In this document: positions 43,868 to 52,548 of the stretch, piece after piece
Numbering within the stretch: position 1 is the stretch's first letter
Layout: every line of letters starts with the position of its first letter
DNA from: Chloroflexota bacterium
Lineage (GTDB): Bacteria; Chloroflexota; Ktedonobacteria; Ktedonobacterales; Ktedonobacteraceae
Direction of reading: 5' to 3'
Length of the DNA: 64,000 nucleotides
Assembly: GCA_005881495.1 (NCBI GenBank)
Contig: VBHI01000220.1
Location: 15,096-79,095 of the forward strand
Position numbers and translations under genes: made by a program
The notes under the pieces: model-generated
Seen by the model: only the letters and a program-made list of their open reading frames with translations
The model's database searches: none
What the model was told of the DNA's origin: nothing

Positions 43868-44779
43868 TTAGCTTCGCTGACCAACTGTTAACTGCAATGT
43901 CTGGAGTTTACCGCCGCGATTGACTTCGATCGGAATGGTTTTTCCGACACGATCACCCGAAAGTAGTGACCGTAGATCCTCTGCATCCTTGAGTGGATGG
44001 TTATCGAGCGTTACTAGAATATCTCCAAGCATCAAACCACCTTTTTGAGCTGGGCTACCCTCGTCTACCTGTACGATAAGCAGGCCATGGTCTTCTGTTC
44101 TTCCATCGCGTTGCGCCTCAGGTAACTGCACCAGTTGGCTGCTAATGCCCAGGTAACCGCGTTTAATAAAGCCCTGTTGTGCCAGCGTTTCCGCGATACC
44201 CCAGGCAATATGCGCCGGGATAGCTAAAGTTGCGCTGCTTACCAGCCCTGTAGTCGTAATTCCCAACACAGCTCCCTGGGTGTCAATTAACGGCCCGCCT
44301 GAGAATCCCGGGTAAGGAATCGCATCAGTTCGGATATATCGTTCCAGCATCGCTCCTTGTGGCATCCGAATTGGTCCACCAACGGCGCTGACTATACCAA
44401 CACTTGCCATAGGCCCTTCATTCGGTGATCGACCCACTGCCAACACAAGTTGACCAACTCGTGCTTGCTCAGTTGCTTTAACAGCGGGGTTAAGACTAAG
44501 ATTAGCCACTCGCAATAGTGCCAGGTCTGTCCCCAGATCACGTCCAGCAAATTGCGCAGGAAGCGTACGCTGATCGTGTGTCTCAATCGTCAGATCTTCT
44601 TCGCGCTCAAGCACATGATCTGCCGTCAAAACCAGGTCCTGCGCATAGATGATTCCGCTTGCTGGACGCCCTTGACGTCCATTAACGAGTACCAACGCCG
44701 AACTAACACGCTCAACAGCATCAGCCATCTGATTTGAGAGCATGCTAGCAATGTTTTTCTCTGTAATTGTTTGTTCCAT
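43868..44779 (-). CDS. HtrA-like trypsin-fold protease with PDZ domain, no export signal
   Basis: 303 residues. Triad H55 (LTADHVLE), D85 (LGTDLALL) and S160 (YPGFSGGPLI). PDZ domain at about 215-300 with VDEGSPAQKGGLMLGDIL. It also has no export signal. The two proteases share layout but not close sequence, so they are an old pair. First gene of the operon; the 5' flank has paired GAGTACTAT boxes. Confidence 0.88.
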   Translation of the reverse strand: MEQTITEKNIASMLSNQMADAVERVSSALVLVNGRQGRPASGIIYAQDLVLTADHVLEREEDLTIETHDQRTLPAQFAGRDLGTDLALLRVANLSLNPAVKATEQARVGQLVLAVGRSPNEGPMASVGIVSAVGGPIRMPQGAMLERYIRTDAIPYPGFSGGPLIDTQGAVLGITTTGLVSSATLAIPAHIAWGIAETLAQQGFIKRGYLGISSQLVQLPEAQRDGRTEDHGLLIVQVDEGSPAQKGGLMLGDILVTLDNHPLKDAEDLRSLLSGDRVGKTIPIEVNRGGKLQTLQLTVGQRS

Positions 44780-44797
44780 AGTGCCTTCTTTTCCCTT

Positions 44798-44837
44798 GAG
44801 TACTATTTAAGGTAAGGATAACCTTTATGAGTACTAT
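44798..44837 (-). promoter_or_regulatory. Paired GAGTACTAT boxes upstream of the protease operon
   Basis: GAGTACTAT at 44798-44806 and 44829-44837 (31-bp offset, about three helical turns). Between them lies an imperfect palindrome, AAGGT-N6-AACCTT (44809-44825). Position 20-60 bp upstream of ATG 44779 suits regulator binding. Confidence 0.5.
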
Positions 44838-44982
44838 AAGCCAAAAATGATCTTTTGGCACCGTCGATTCGACTAGTAAATACCCTGGAAAAATGACCAG
44901 TAATGTTTATCATGGACGTATTTCCATATGCTTTGGCTTTTCAGAGGCGCGGCTGCATGAGCTGCGCCTCCACTCTACACCT

Positions 44983-45153
44983 TCAAACGTTGGCCGCAGT
45001 GCCCCAGCTGGCTGCAATACGCGATTCGATTTGTACGAGAGACGGCATGCGCGTAAAGATGAGGAACAACACCACTCCGATGACGATGGCCAGGAAGCTT
45101 CCCAAGCCGTAGCCTCCGAAGAAGGAGGTCCTTACGGACTCGGTATCCGCCAT
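44983..45153 (-). CDS. Possible 56-residue single-pass membrane protein
   Basis: MADTESVRTSFFGG, then a hydrophobic helix (GSFLAIVIGVVLFLIF) and an amphipathic tail. It overlaps the end of the preceding 34-residue reading frame by 22 nt in another frame, consistent with coupled translation. No family recognised, no strong ribosome site. Confidence 0.35.
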   Translation of the reverse strand: MADTESVRTSFFGGYGLGSFLAIVIGVVLFLIFTRMPSLVQIESRIAASWGTAANV

Positions 45154-45236
45154 CCGGCGATTGCAATCCAAACAGCAGTTGCCGCCATGAGAGCCCACGG
45201 GATGCGCACCATCTCGGTGCGCATCCCGTGGGTCAT
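45132..45236 (-). CDS. Possible 34-residue membrane peptide
   Basis: MTHGMRTEMVRIPWALMAA then a Trp-rich hydrophobic stretch. AGGAG lies 9 nt upstream of the ATG at 45236. A 17-bp hairpin (45194-45232) covers its first codons. Function unknown; could equally be a chance frame. Confidence 0.35.
   Translation of the reverse strand: MTHGMRTEMVRIPWALMAATAVWIAIAGWRIPSP
45194..45232. terminator. 17-bp perfect hairpin
   Basis: CCCACGGGATGCGCACC pairs with GGTGCGCATCCCGTGGG (one G-T) around ATCTC. No T tract on either side, so it may be a structural or translational element, not a terminator. Confidence 0.5.
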
Positions 45237-45649
45237 ACGAGCAACTCCTGGCAGAATTTGTATAAACAATCGCTAGAGAACGCACTCCACGAGCAACCGA
45301 GCTTCTTCGCGCGCCGGGAGGTTGCGACCATCGAACTCATGCCACCGTGGCACCGCAGCGCAGGGAGCCACGCTGCTAAGTTATCATACCAGATGAAACT
45401 CACGGCGGTGTCTGGAGAATTCACGATCTACTCACGAGCATCGTGGGGAAAGGAATGAAGGAGCTCTCGATCAGCGCAGGGTGGCGCGTAGAGCTGGCAG
45501 AAGACGATACTTTTGGACATCGTTAGCGTCCAATCGTACTTTTGGAAGCACTTTGCCTCCAAAGGCACCGAATCTCTTTTGGCATCGTCGCAGCGAGCGT
45601 GAAAGCGGGCTTTCGCGGACAAATTTTGAGAAAAGTCACACTCCCCCAC

Positions 45650-46210
45650 AGGTGGGCTTACCCTGGAAAGCGGGCCGCTTCTCTGGCCAAGACTTTGCTC
45701 TCCAGCCCGATGGGAAGCTGCGCTGTCTGCTGGCCAGAAGCTGTTCCCCCATGAGCAACGCCGAGAAGCCGACGGGAGCCTGCGTGTGGTGGATGGAGCC
45801 AGCATCCGCTGCTGTCGTTCCTGTCCACTACGAAAGCCTCGTCAATGGAACGGCGCCGCGACGGCCAAGCCGCGCCAGGGAAATCGGCTGTTGCATCCGC
45901 TCCGAGTGAGTAGCGCACCGCTGCTCTGGCGGGATTGGAGCCACAGAGTTCACCGGCGCGCCAGCATACAGTTCGTGCGCCACCAACGCATTGAGGTGAG
46001 CCTGTCGCCTCCCGCCGCTGCTTCGCCACCCACCGCGGGCGTGATCCTCACCCGGAGCCGGGCGTGCTCACACGCGCCTCGCGTGGACGGAGCGCCTGGC
46101 TCGCAATGCGCGCCCCGACCATGGTGGCCGGGTGACGATCTCCCTCTTTGGCGTCCCCGAAGGCTTCGCCACCTCGTTCGAGAGGGCTCCGGCTTGAAGT
46201 GGGCCTCGGT
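45650..46210 (+). pseudogene. C-terminal relic of a Ktedonobacteria-type IS transposase
   Basis: PWKAGRFSGQDFALQPDGKL then RC, followed after a one-base frameshift by AGQKLFPHEQRREADGSL, IRCCRSCPLRKPRQWNGAA, LLHPLRVSSAPLLWRDWS and QFVRHQRIEVSL. Cys-rich CxxC block and HPLRV...WRDWS are a known C-terminal pattern of large DDE transposases (IS1182-like). No N-terminal part precedes it. Confidence 0.65.
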
Positions 46211-46297
46211 TCCTCTGGAGCCTCTCTCCCTTCTGTGCGAAAATGAGGCTGACAAGAGGAGTATAGCGATGAGCGCTTCAATGAGGAGGTCTGCAGG

Positions 46298-46737
46298 ATG
46301 GAACACCCAAAACCAAGAGCCGTGCTGATGGCTGAGCTCGGCGCCAGTCGTGCCGAGCTGGAATCTGTTCTCCGCACGGTGCGCCAGAGCGCATGACCGA
46401 ACCGGGAGCCTGTGGCTCCTGGTCGGTCAAAGATGTGCTGGCGCATCTGGCCGTCGAGAATGGCTGGCTCGCGCTGCAACTGGAACGGGGGACACGGGGA
46501 AAAGTCCCTGGCCCCGAGGAAGTGCAGCACAATCGGGAGTTGGGACTGGCTGACAACCAGCAGCTCAAAGACTGGACCTGGCCTATGTGCGGGACTGGGA
46601 TCGCCGGGCCAACGAGCGCCTGCTCACCACCTTAGCGGAACTGCCGGAATCCAGACTCGGGGAGCCGGATTGGTGGACGTTCGGCAGAGCGCTTGGCAGC
46701 GTCTTCGATGCTGACTATGAAGAAACCGGGAGCTAAG
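46298..46737 (+). pseudogene. ClbS/DfsB-family (DinB-like) four-helix protein, two frameshifts
   Basis: Frame 1 from ATG 46298: MEHPKPRAVLMAELGASRAE and on to TGA about 46396. Frame 2: MTEPGACGSWSVKDVLAHLA onward. Frame 3 (after about 46577): LAYVRDWDRRANERLLTTLA to TAA 46737. Together they make one ClbS/DfsB protein of about 145 residues. Two indels kill it. Confidence 0.75.
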
Positions 46738-46771
46738 AGAAGCAGTTCAGTCCAAGTGAGGAGTCCCGCGA

Positions 46772-47233
46772 TCACCTGGAGGAACGTAGTGAAGGAGAGG
46801 CACGACGGTGCTGCTCGGCCAATTCGTACTTGTTGGCGAATACGCGGTCGCCACAGTAGATGTTGCGCCGTGTGAAGGGCTCCGGGGTCTGCTGGAGGAG
46901 GTAGGTCCGCACCTCGGGTTTGTGCGCCATGGGCGCATCAAACCAAGGGTCAGGCAGTGTATAGATTGGATGAGAGACCCAGGCGGGGCATGGCACCGAA
47001 AAGCGTGCGCAGAGATAGTCGACGGAGGCGGCGCAAAACGCCGCCCAACGTTGCTGGTACTGATTGGCATCTTGCGGCAAGGAGAGCGGGGCCGCGACCA
47101 GCTCGGCGCGGCGGTCCTTGGCGTAGTCAAACCAGTCGTTCAAGAAATTGCCCAAAGCGATCCAAGGCTCTTCTCCCTGACAGATCTCTTGGTAGGTCGC
47201 CGCCATCGTGTGCAGATGCTCAGCAGGGTTCAT
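46772..47233 (-). CDS. Uncharacterised soluble protein
   Basis: 153 residues. PAEHLHTMAATYQEICQGEE, WIALGNFLNDWFDYAKDRR, ASVDYLCARFSVPCPAW and FTRRNIYCGDRVFANKYELA look conserved and I believe recur in other Chloroflexota/Actinomycetota, but no function is known to me. Start ATG 47233 with GGAGG upstream. It lies downstream of the nucleotidyltransferase pseudogene on the same strand; the pair may have been a functional unit. Confidence 0.7.
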   Translation of the reverse strand: MNPAEHLHTMAATYQEICQGEEPWIALGNFLNDWFDYAKDRRAELVAAPLSLPQDANQYQQRWAAFCAASVDYLCARFSVPCPAWVSHPIYTLPDPWFDAPMAHKPEVRTYLLQQTPEPFTRRNIYCGDRVFANKYELAEQHRRASPSLRSSR

Positions 47234-47296
47234 CAATCCTCCTCATGGTCCCACGACCGACAACGTATGCTCACGTCGCTATTGTACCATATTGAG

Positions 47297-47842
47297 TTAG
47301 GGGAACAAGGTGCTCAACGTCGTATCGAGATGGTTGAGCTGTTGGACTTGCTGGTCTGGAATATAGCCATCAACCAGCCGCTGCGCCTGGATGCGTGTGC
47401 CAACCCGCAATTGGCGGCAGAGCAGTTGGATATCCCCGCGGTCCTTTGGGCGACCCGCGAGCAGTTTGAGCGCCAGGATATACTCGGCTTCCGGGACATA
47501 CACCTCGAGCACTGCTTAGGTGCGCCAGAGCGTGCCCTGGGGCACCCGCGTGCTGGCGCGAAGAAAGTCGCCGAGCAGATCATTCATCCAGGTCACAGGG
47601 AGCCGGTTCCTGCTGGCCACCGCGCGGACGGCCGCTTTGAACCTCTGGTAAAGCGGCGAGGTGGCCGGGTCATCGACATCCACCAGCAGTACGTCAACAT
47701 CATTGGTGGCGCGCCGGCTATGCAGTTGGGTGAGCATGAAGGCTCCCCCGAAGAGAAGCAGACGCACCGGCTGCGGCACGCCCATCTGCTGCAGTTCCTG
47801 ACCGAGATCAGCCAGGTACGTTTCAATATCATGCGCTTGCAT
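47297..47842 (-). pseudogene. Nucleotidyltransferase-like protein (DUF6036-like), in-frame UAA
   Basis: From ATG 47842 (AAAGGA upstream): LLLFGGAFMLTQLHSRRATN, then DVDVLLVD gives the nucleotidyltransferase-fold GG...DVD signature. TAA at 47516-47518 interrupts the frame after GTLWRT. The same frame continues AVLEVYVPEAEYILALKLLA, GRPKDRGDIQLLCRQL to 47297. One base change restores about 181 residues. Probably an AbiEii-like or MNT-type gene; assignment to a precise family is uncertain. Confidence 0.7.
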
Positions 47843-48046
47843 TCGTGTGATCCTTTCTGTGCCGCTCCAAGCATCCTCTGATGCAGACCGCCCCAGTTGA
47901 GGAGAGGGAAAACGCCTTCTAAGGCCTCAATGAAGTAGACTCCGCTATGGCACACTGCGGGACACACTGAATGCGCACAGCGACGCTGAGTGAGGAAGCG
48001 TGTCATGACCGTTGCTGTACAGGCCATCTCGCTGCCCATTATGCAT

Positions 48047-48079
48047 CGGCTCAAGCCCCGCTACAAGCGGCTTGAGCCG
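48047..48079 (-). terminator. CTCAAGCC hairpin downstream of tRNA-Glu
   Basis: CGGCTCAAGCC (48047-48057) pairs with GGCTTGAGCCG (48069-48079). It lies 28 nt past the 3' end of the minus-strand tRNA-Glu and shares its core with the hairpins at 31.8, 34.9 and 35.6 kb. Confidence 0.6.
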
Positions 48080-48106
48080 AGAGGGGGTGCGAAGATTTTG
48101 TGCGAA

Positions 48107-48180
48107 TAGCGCATACGGGAGTCGAACCCGTGATCTCCGCCTTGAGAGGGCGGCGTCCTTGGCCACTAGACGAATGCGCC
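48107..48180 (-). tRNA. tRNA-Glu(CUC)
   Basis: Cloverleaf on the minus strand: acceptor GGCGCAT/ATGCGCT (first pair G-U), anticodon stem CCGCC/GGCGG with loop CTCTCAA (anticodon CTC, reading GAG), T arm CGGG-TTCGACT-CCCG. D loop contains TAGTGG as is usual for tRNA-Glu. CCA is not encoded. Confidence 0.93.
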
Positions 48181-48259
48181 TTGCTGCGGACTCTATCATA
48201 AACCTGCTGCTGCTATTTGTCAAGTGCGTTTTTGGCTTTCACGCATTCTCTCAAAGACT

Positions 48260-48296
48260 GAGAGAGCGAGACATGTTAGAAATGCCTCGCTCTCTC
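48260..48296 (-). terminator. Hairpin after the GH65 operon
   Basis: GAGAGAGCGAG (48260-48270) pairs perfectly with CTCGCTCTCTC (48286-48296), extended by CAT/ATG in the loop. It follows the GH65 stop on the minus strand by about 33 nt. Confidence 0.65.
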
Positions 48297-48328
48297 GATG
48301 CTTGCTTCAGTTCGGTTGACGCTTGCTA

Positions 48329-50521
48329 CTACTCTTTGCGTAAATCAATGGAGAGCAATTTGCCTTTGTGGTAGCATTTGAAGGCGATGCGGGTCCAGCC
48401 ATCCGGCCAGGAGGGGTTGGTCGAATAGCCGTTGTCGGTCAAGCGGAGACCCGCGAAACCCAGAACCAACGCTTGCCAGACGGCCCCTGAGCAGGCGTCA
48501 TGGATACCCTCCGGGGTATTTCCCCGTAAGTTTTCCAGGTCAACGAGGGCCCCCTTCATAAACATTTTGTAGGCAACATCTATGTGGCCCAATTCACACG
48601 CTAAAATGGTATGCAGCGCTGGCGTCAGCGAAGAGCCATAATCGTGGTCTGTGATGGGGTAATAATAGTCCCAGTTTACTCGCTTTGTTTTCAGGTCGAA
48701 CTGCTGGTCTAGCACAGTGATGAGCATTAATACATCGGCCTGTTTAATGATCTGGTACTCTTGTACTGGCTTCATACCTAACAGCGCCTGGTAGGACTTT
48801 TTGCGCCCCGTATATGCATCCTGGTTGAGGGGTGCGAGTTTGAAAAAGCCATCGAACTGTTCGAATAAGCCGGTCTCTTTGTCCTGCGGGATGCGCATCG
48901 TTGCGGTCACTGTTTGCCAGTGCTGCAGGCGCTGCTCGGTCAAATCTAATTGTTGGGCCAATGCCCTGGCTTTATCAGGAGCGCTGGCTTGCAGCCAATT
49001 GAATATATCGAGCGCAGTCAGGATATTCCATTTCGCCAGATAGTTGGTGTAGGCATTGTTGTTGACATGTTCGTGCCATTCATCAGGTCCTTCGACGTTG
49101 TTCATCTCGAAATCATTTTGCTCTGGATGATTCTCTGCTCTACTGGCCCAGAACATTGCAGTACTGAGTAGCATTTCCGCGCCGTATTCTTGCATAAATT
49201 GGTCGTCGCCGGTGATGTTCCAGTACTTCCAGACTGCGAGCGCAATACTGGCAGTGATATGCAACTCGATAGTGCCATTGAGCAGGGAGATTAACTCGCC
49301 ACTTTCGGGGTGGATCATTGACTCAGGTGTCGCTTCATTGCCATCTAAGGTACTTTCCCATGGATACTGGGCACCCTCATAACCATTGTGTTTTGCTTTC
49401 GCACGCGCTCCGGGCAACAAATGATAGCGGTAGAGTAAGAGGTTACGCGCAATAGTGGGATGGGTATAGGTGAAATAAGGGAGCATAAAGATTTCAGTAT
49501 CGTGGAATATATGACCAAGATAACCAAACCCTGTCAGCCCCTTAGCTGCAATGCTGTAACGGCTATCATGAGTAGATGCACTTATGCGTAATTGATAGAC
49601 ATTGTAGCGCATGGCTCGCTGTGCTGTTTCGTCACCTTCGATAATCATATCCGCCAGTTGCCAGAAATCCCGCCATGCCTGTTGATGGCTGGCGAGTAGC
49701 GCGCCAAAGCTGCTTTTTTGGAGTATCGTTTTATGCTGTGTGACCGCGCTCATGACTGGATCATCTGCATCGCGGGAAGTGTGCAAGACGACAATTTTTT
49801 CTACCGTCACCGTAGCTCCAGGGGCCAATTTCCCGCTGAGAGTGATGCCAGGGGCAAAATCTGAATCAAATTTCTCTTGCTGGAAGCCTGGTGAGCGGCT
49901 TGTAAAGCTCATTGACTGTGCAAGCTGGACTGAGGAGTGGCGAGTCTGCGTATGTAGCCACAGCAATTCGCCGGCACTCCCCTGGTCGATGGTTTCCCAG
50001 TGCATAAGATCATGGTTTCCCACAGCAGTATTGAGTGAAGCTCGCAAAACTATGTCGAACTCATCTTCCCCACTATTTTCCGCCGGTGTTTGTTGCTCTT
50101 CGACGGTTACACTATAGCGAATGCATGCAACGTGCTCATCCGCTAAGCTGGCAAAACGTTCAATGGCAATCTTCACGCGAATGCCGCTCGGCGTTTCCCA
50201 GCGCACAGAGCGGCTGAGGATACCATTCTGCATGTCCAGGGTGCGCTCGTAGGCTAGCACTTTGCCAAGGTCAAGGCGGAAGCGTTCACCATTGACGAAT
50301 AGCTGTAGCGGAAGCCAGTCGGGAGCATTAGCAAGTTCCTCTTTGCCCACAGGAATGGTATCAAAAACGCCGAATAGGAGCGTTGCAGGCGTTGCTCCAG
50401 GATATCCTTCCTCAAATGCGCCGCGTGTGCCAAAATAGCCGTTTCCAATGGTAAATACCGTTTCCTGAGCGAGTAACGCTTTACTGTTAAAGCTATCTTC
50501 AGTTATGTGCCAGAGATTCAC
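48329..50521 (-). CDS. GH65 disaccharide phosphorylase (maltose/kojibiose/trehalose type)
   Basis: 730 residues, near full length. GNGYFGTRGAFEEG at the start and the catalytic-acid block NNVEGPDEWHEHVNNNAY (Glu near residue 475) are GH65 signatures. Such enzymes split an alpha-glucoside with phosphate to beta-glucose-1-phosphate plus a sugar. The neighbouring beta-phosphoglucomutase then makes glucose-6-phosphate, which supports the phosphorylase (not hydrolase) role. Linkage specificity cannot be told. Cytoplasmic; 19 nt after pgmB. Confidence 0.9.
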   Translation of the reverse strand: MNLWHITEDSFNSKALLAQETVFTIGNGYFGTRGAFEEGYPGATPATLLFGVFDTIPVGKEELANAPDWLPLQLFVNGERFRLDLGKVLAYERTLDMQNGILSRSVRWETPSGIRVKIAIERFASLADEHVACIRYSVTVEEQQTPAENSGEDEFDIVLRASLNTAVGNHDLMHWETIDQGSAGELLWLHTQTRHSSVQLAQSMSFTSRSPGFQQEKFDSDFAPGITLSGKLAPGATVTVEKIVVLHTSRDADDPVMSAVTQHKTILQKSSFGALLASHQQAWRDFWQLADMIIEGDETAQRAMRYNVYQLRISASTHDSRYSIAAKGLTGFGYLGHIFHDTEIFMLPYFTYTHPTIARNLLLYRYHLLPGARAKAKHNGYEGAQYPWESTLDGNEATPESMIHPESGELISLLNGTIELHITASIALAVWKYWNITGDDQFMQEYGAEMLLSTAMFWASRAENHPEQNDFEMNNVEGPDEWHEHVNNNAYTNYLAKWNILTALDIFNWLQASAPDKARALAQQLDLTEQRLQHWQTVTATMRIPQDKETGLFEQFDGFFKLAPLNQDAYTGRKKSYQALLGMKPVQEYQIIKQADVLMLITVLDQQFDLKTKRVNWDYYYPITDHDYGSSLTPALHTILACELGHIDVAYKMFMKGALVDLENLRGNTPEGIHDACSGAVWQALVLGFAGLRLTDNGYSTNPSWPDGWTRIAFKCYHKGKLLSIDLRKE

Positions 50522-50540
50522 GGGCTACCCTTTCTTTCTT

Positions 50541-51188
50541 CTAATCGAGGAGGTCCTGTAAATGCTTATTGGCTAGCGTCGGCAGAATTTTATCTGCCCT
50601 ATGAAAACGCTCTTGTGGACCAACAGCAAGGGCCTGCATCCCGGCGGTTTTTATAGCTTCAATCCCTGCGTCGGCATCTTCAACTCCCAGGCAATCTGCC
50701 GTGGGAATGTCGACTAACCCTGCTGCAAAGACAAACAGATCCGCAGCGGGTTTCCCATTGACCACACTATTCCCATCAGCTATGCCGTCAAGTAAGTCGG
50801 TAATTTTCAGCAGATCAAGCACCATACGGCAATTTTTGCTCCCTGAGGCGATGGCAGCTTTGATGCCTGCATTTCTGATCTCCTGTAACAATGTTCGCCC
50901 ACCAGGTGTTACGTCGGCGGGAGTCATGTTTTTAATCAGGTCGTGATAGTAACGATTCTTACGATCCAGCATTTCCTGGATTTGCTCTTCGGAGTATTGC
51001 CGCCCTCTGATGATATACATCAACGATTCGCGGCGACCGACACCTCGAAGATGCTGGTCGTTTTCTTCGGGAGTAAATGGAATACCTTCTTCGTCGGCCA
51101 GGCGCTTCCAGGCTTGATAATGGTATTCAGACGTGTCGGTAAGTACTCCATCCAGGTCGAAAATGATAGCTTTTGGTTGTTTCAACAT
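50541..51188 (-). CDS. pgmB: Beta-phosphoglucomutase
   Basis: 215 residues from ATG 51188 (AAAGGAAAGG upstream). HAD motif IIFDLDGVLTDT at the start, ASGSKN (motif II), Lys in VNGKPAAD, and GVEDADAGIEA (motif IV). Converts beta-glucose-1-phosphate from the GH65 enzyme to glucose-6-phosphate. Lies between the MFS and GH65 genes with 16-19 nt spacings. Confidence 0.92.
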   Translation of the reverse strand: MLKQPKAIIFDLDGVLTDTSEYHYQAWKRLADEEGIPFTPEENDQHLRGVGRRESLMYIIRGRQYSEEQIQEMLDRKNRYYHDLIKNMTPADVTPGGRTLLQEIRNAGIKAAIASGSKNCRMVLDLLKITDLLDGIADGNSVVNGKPAADLFVFAAGLVDIPTADCLGVEDADAGIEAIKTAGMQALAVGPQERFHRADKILPTLANKHLQDLLD

Positions 51189-51204
51189 CGTAAGCCTTTC
51201 CTTT

Positions 51205-52434
51205 CTATGATATAGACGTTTCACGCTTCACTGCGGGCCCGGCCAGGAATGAAGCGGTAATGGCAACAAAGCCAAATAACAGTATTGAGCCAAAGGCGGA
51301 GGTAAAATTGTTGGTCTCTTGAAATAGAAAACCAATGAGTGGAGGGCCAAGTAACACAGTAGGAGATGAGATCACACTCACCAGGCCCTGTGCAATACCT
51401 TTGCTGACAGTGCGCAGGCGCGCGGCCTCGTTGAAAACGGATGTGTAGGGAATGGTAGCTCCAATGGCGATACAGGTTATACCGATCACAGCGAAAGGAG
51501 TAAAGTGCAGTGGGAGGGCAAGCAAACCTACTCCCAGGCACCCCAGGATTGTTCCAAAGCGCAACAAAGGAATAGCTCCAATAACTTTGCGATCGATTAA
51601 GATGCCTCCTAATGGACGGAAAAACATTCCAGACAAAAGAGCAAGTGAACCGAGGGTAGCCGCCAATGCTAATGGTAGGCCGTATTGAAAAGCGAGATAG
51701 ACGGCTATCCATGCAGCTATAGTATTGCCGAGGCCAAAGGTCCCCATGTGCGAGAGTCCTAATGTCCAGACTGCCGGAGAACGTATGCCTGCCACGGCAG
51801 ACGCGTTTTCTGTTTCAGGAGCTTCATATGCATCGTTGACAAATATCCAGGTAACGATTAATGGAATACCTAGTAAACCCCAAACCAGAAACGAGCCACG
51901 CCAACCGAAGTGGGCCAGGAGGAACGGAGTGAGCAATAGCCCCAATCCAGACCCGACCTGTACTGAACCACCATACATGCCTTGCCCCAAGGATGCATGT
52001 TTGCCGAGACCTGCTGCTACCCCTGCCCCTGCCACGAAAGCTGCGCCTGAGCCAAGGCCGACAATGAAACGACACGCGAGCACCCAGGTCAGGTTGGGGA
52101 AGAGCGGAAGCAGTGTTGCGCCGATGACCAGGAGAATGGATGAGCCAATTAAAACCGGACGCTCACCATAGCGGTCGGCCAGCATACCGCCGGGGATATA
52201 CATGGCGGCCAGGCCTAAAAATAAGAATGTCGAAAAGAGGCCCGTCTGAGCGCTATTGATATGCAAACTGGTAATTAAGGTAGGAATCAAAGGGCCGAAG
52301 TTTGTGTAGTGTACGGCGACGAGAACCGAAGTCAAGCAGGCCGCAAAAATGCGCAGGGGGACACTACTCGCAGGCCTGTACTGTGGAGGTACTTTTGGTG
52401 CGTCAACTATAGCAGTAGGGAGTTGTTGGGGCAT
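51205..52434 (-). CDS. MFS transporter, probable disaccharide importer
   Basis: 409 residues, 12 membrane helices. GGMLADRYGERPVLIG is the MFS loop 2-3 motif (GxLaDrxGrR), and LGGILIDRKVIG its second-half counterpart. The operon with pgmB and a GH65 phosphorylase suggests uptake of the disaccharide, though the sequence looks like the CynX/NarK-type branch, so this is inference. Start ATG 52434: AAGGAG lies upstream of it and inside the longer frame from 52458. Confidence 0.82.
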   Translation of the reverse strand: MPQQLPTAIVDAPKVPPQYRPASSVPLRIFAACLTSVLVAVHYTNFGPLIPTLITSLHINSAQTGLFSTFLFLGLAAMYIPGGMLADRYGERPVLIGSSILLVIGATLLPLFPNLTWVLACRFIVGLGSGAAFVAGAGVAAGLGKHASLGQGMYGGSVQVGSGLGLLLTPFLLAHFGWRGSFLVWGLLGIPLIVTWIFVNDAYEAPETENASAVAGIRSPAVWTLGLSHMGTFGLGNTIAAWIAVYLAFQYGLPLALAATLGSLALLSGMFFRPLGGILIDRKVIGAIPLLRFGTILGCLGVGLLALPLHFTPFAVIGITCIAIGATIPYTSVFNEAARLRTVSKGIAQGLVSVISSPTVLLGPPLIGFLFQETNNFTSAFGSILLFGFVAITASFLAGPAVKRETSIS

Positions 52435-52482
52435 GAAATGGTTGCTCCTTAATAACATTACTCCAATGGTTATTCTACCTCT

Positions 52483-52512
52483 TTCTTAGAACACCTTAAA
52501 GTATGCTATAAT
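52483..52512 (+). promoter_or_regulatory. Extended -10 promoter of the HD gene
   Basis: TGC-TATAAT (hexamer 52507-52512) with a weak -35 TTCTTA at 52483-52488, 18-nt spacer. 36 nt upstream of ATG 52549. Confidence 0.65.
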
Positions 52513-52548
52513 TCCGGAAATCTGGCAATAGCTAAAGAGGTATATTCT

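Noticed and set aside
45194..45232. Tandem repeat or IS end at the 17-bp hairpin
   Set aside because: No second copy and no matching inverted repeat on the far side of the transposase relic at 45.6-46.2 kb, so it cannot be called an IS terminus.
35127..47842. UAA recoding in this organism (two UAA codons at internal positions)
   Set aside because: UAA terminates several intact genes in the window (for example the LCP gene and the HNH gene), so simple nonsense mutation is the better explanation.
46808..47881. 357-codon open frame on the plus strand
   Set aside because: It runs antisense to two minus-strand genes whose products are recognisable (an uncharacterised conserved protein and a nucleotidyltransferase). 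Its own translation matches nothing and is rich in Arg/Gln typical of an antisense frame.
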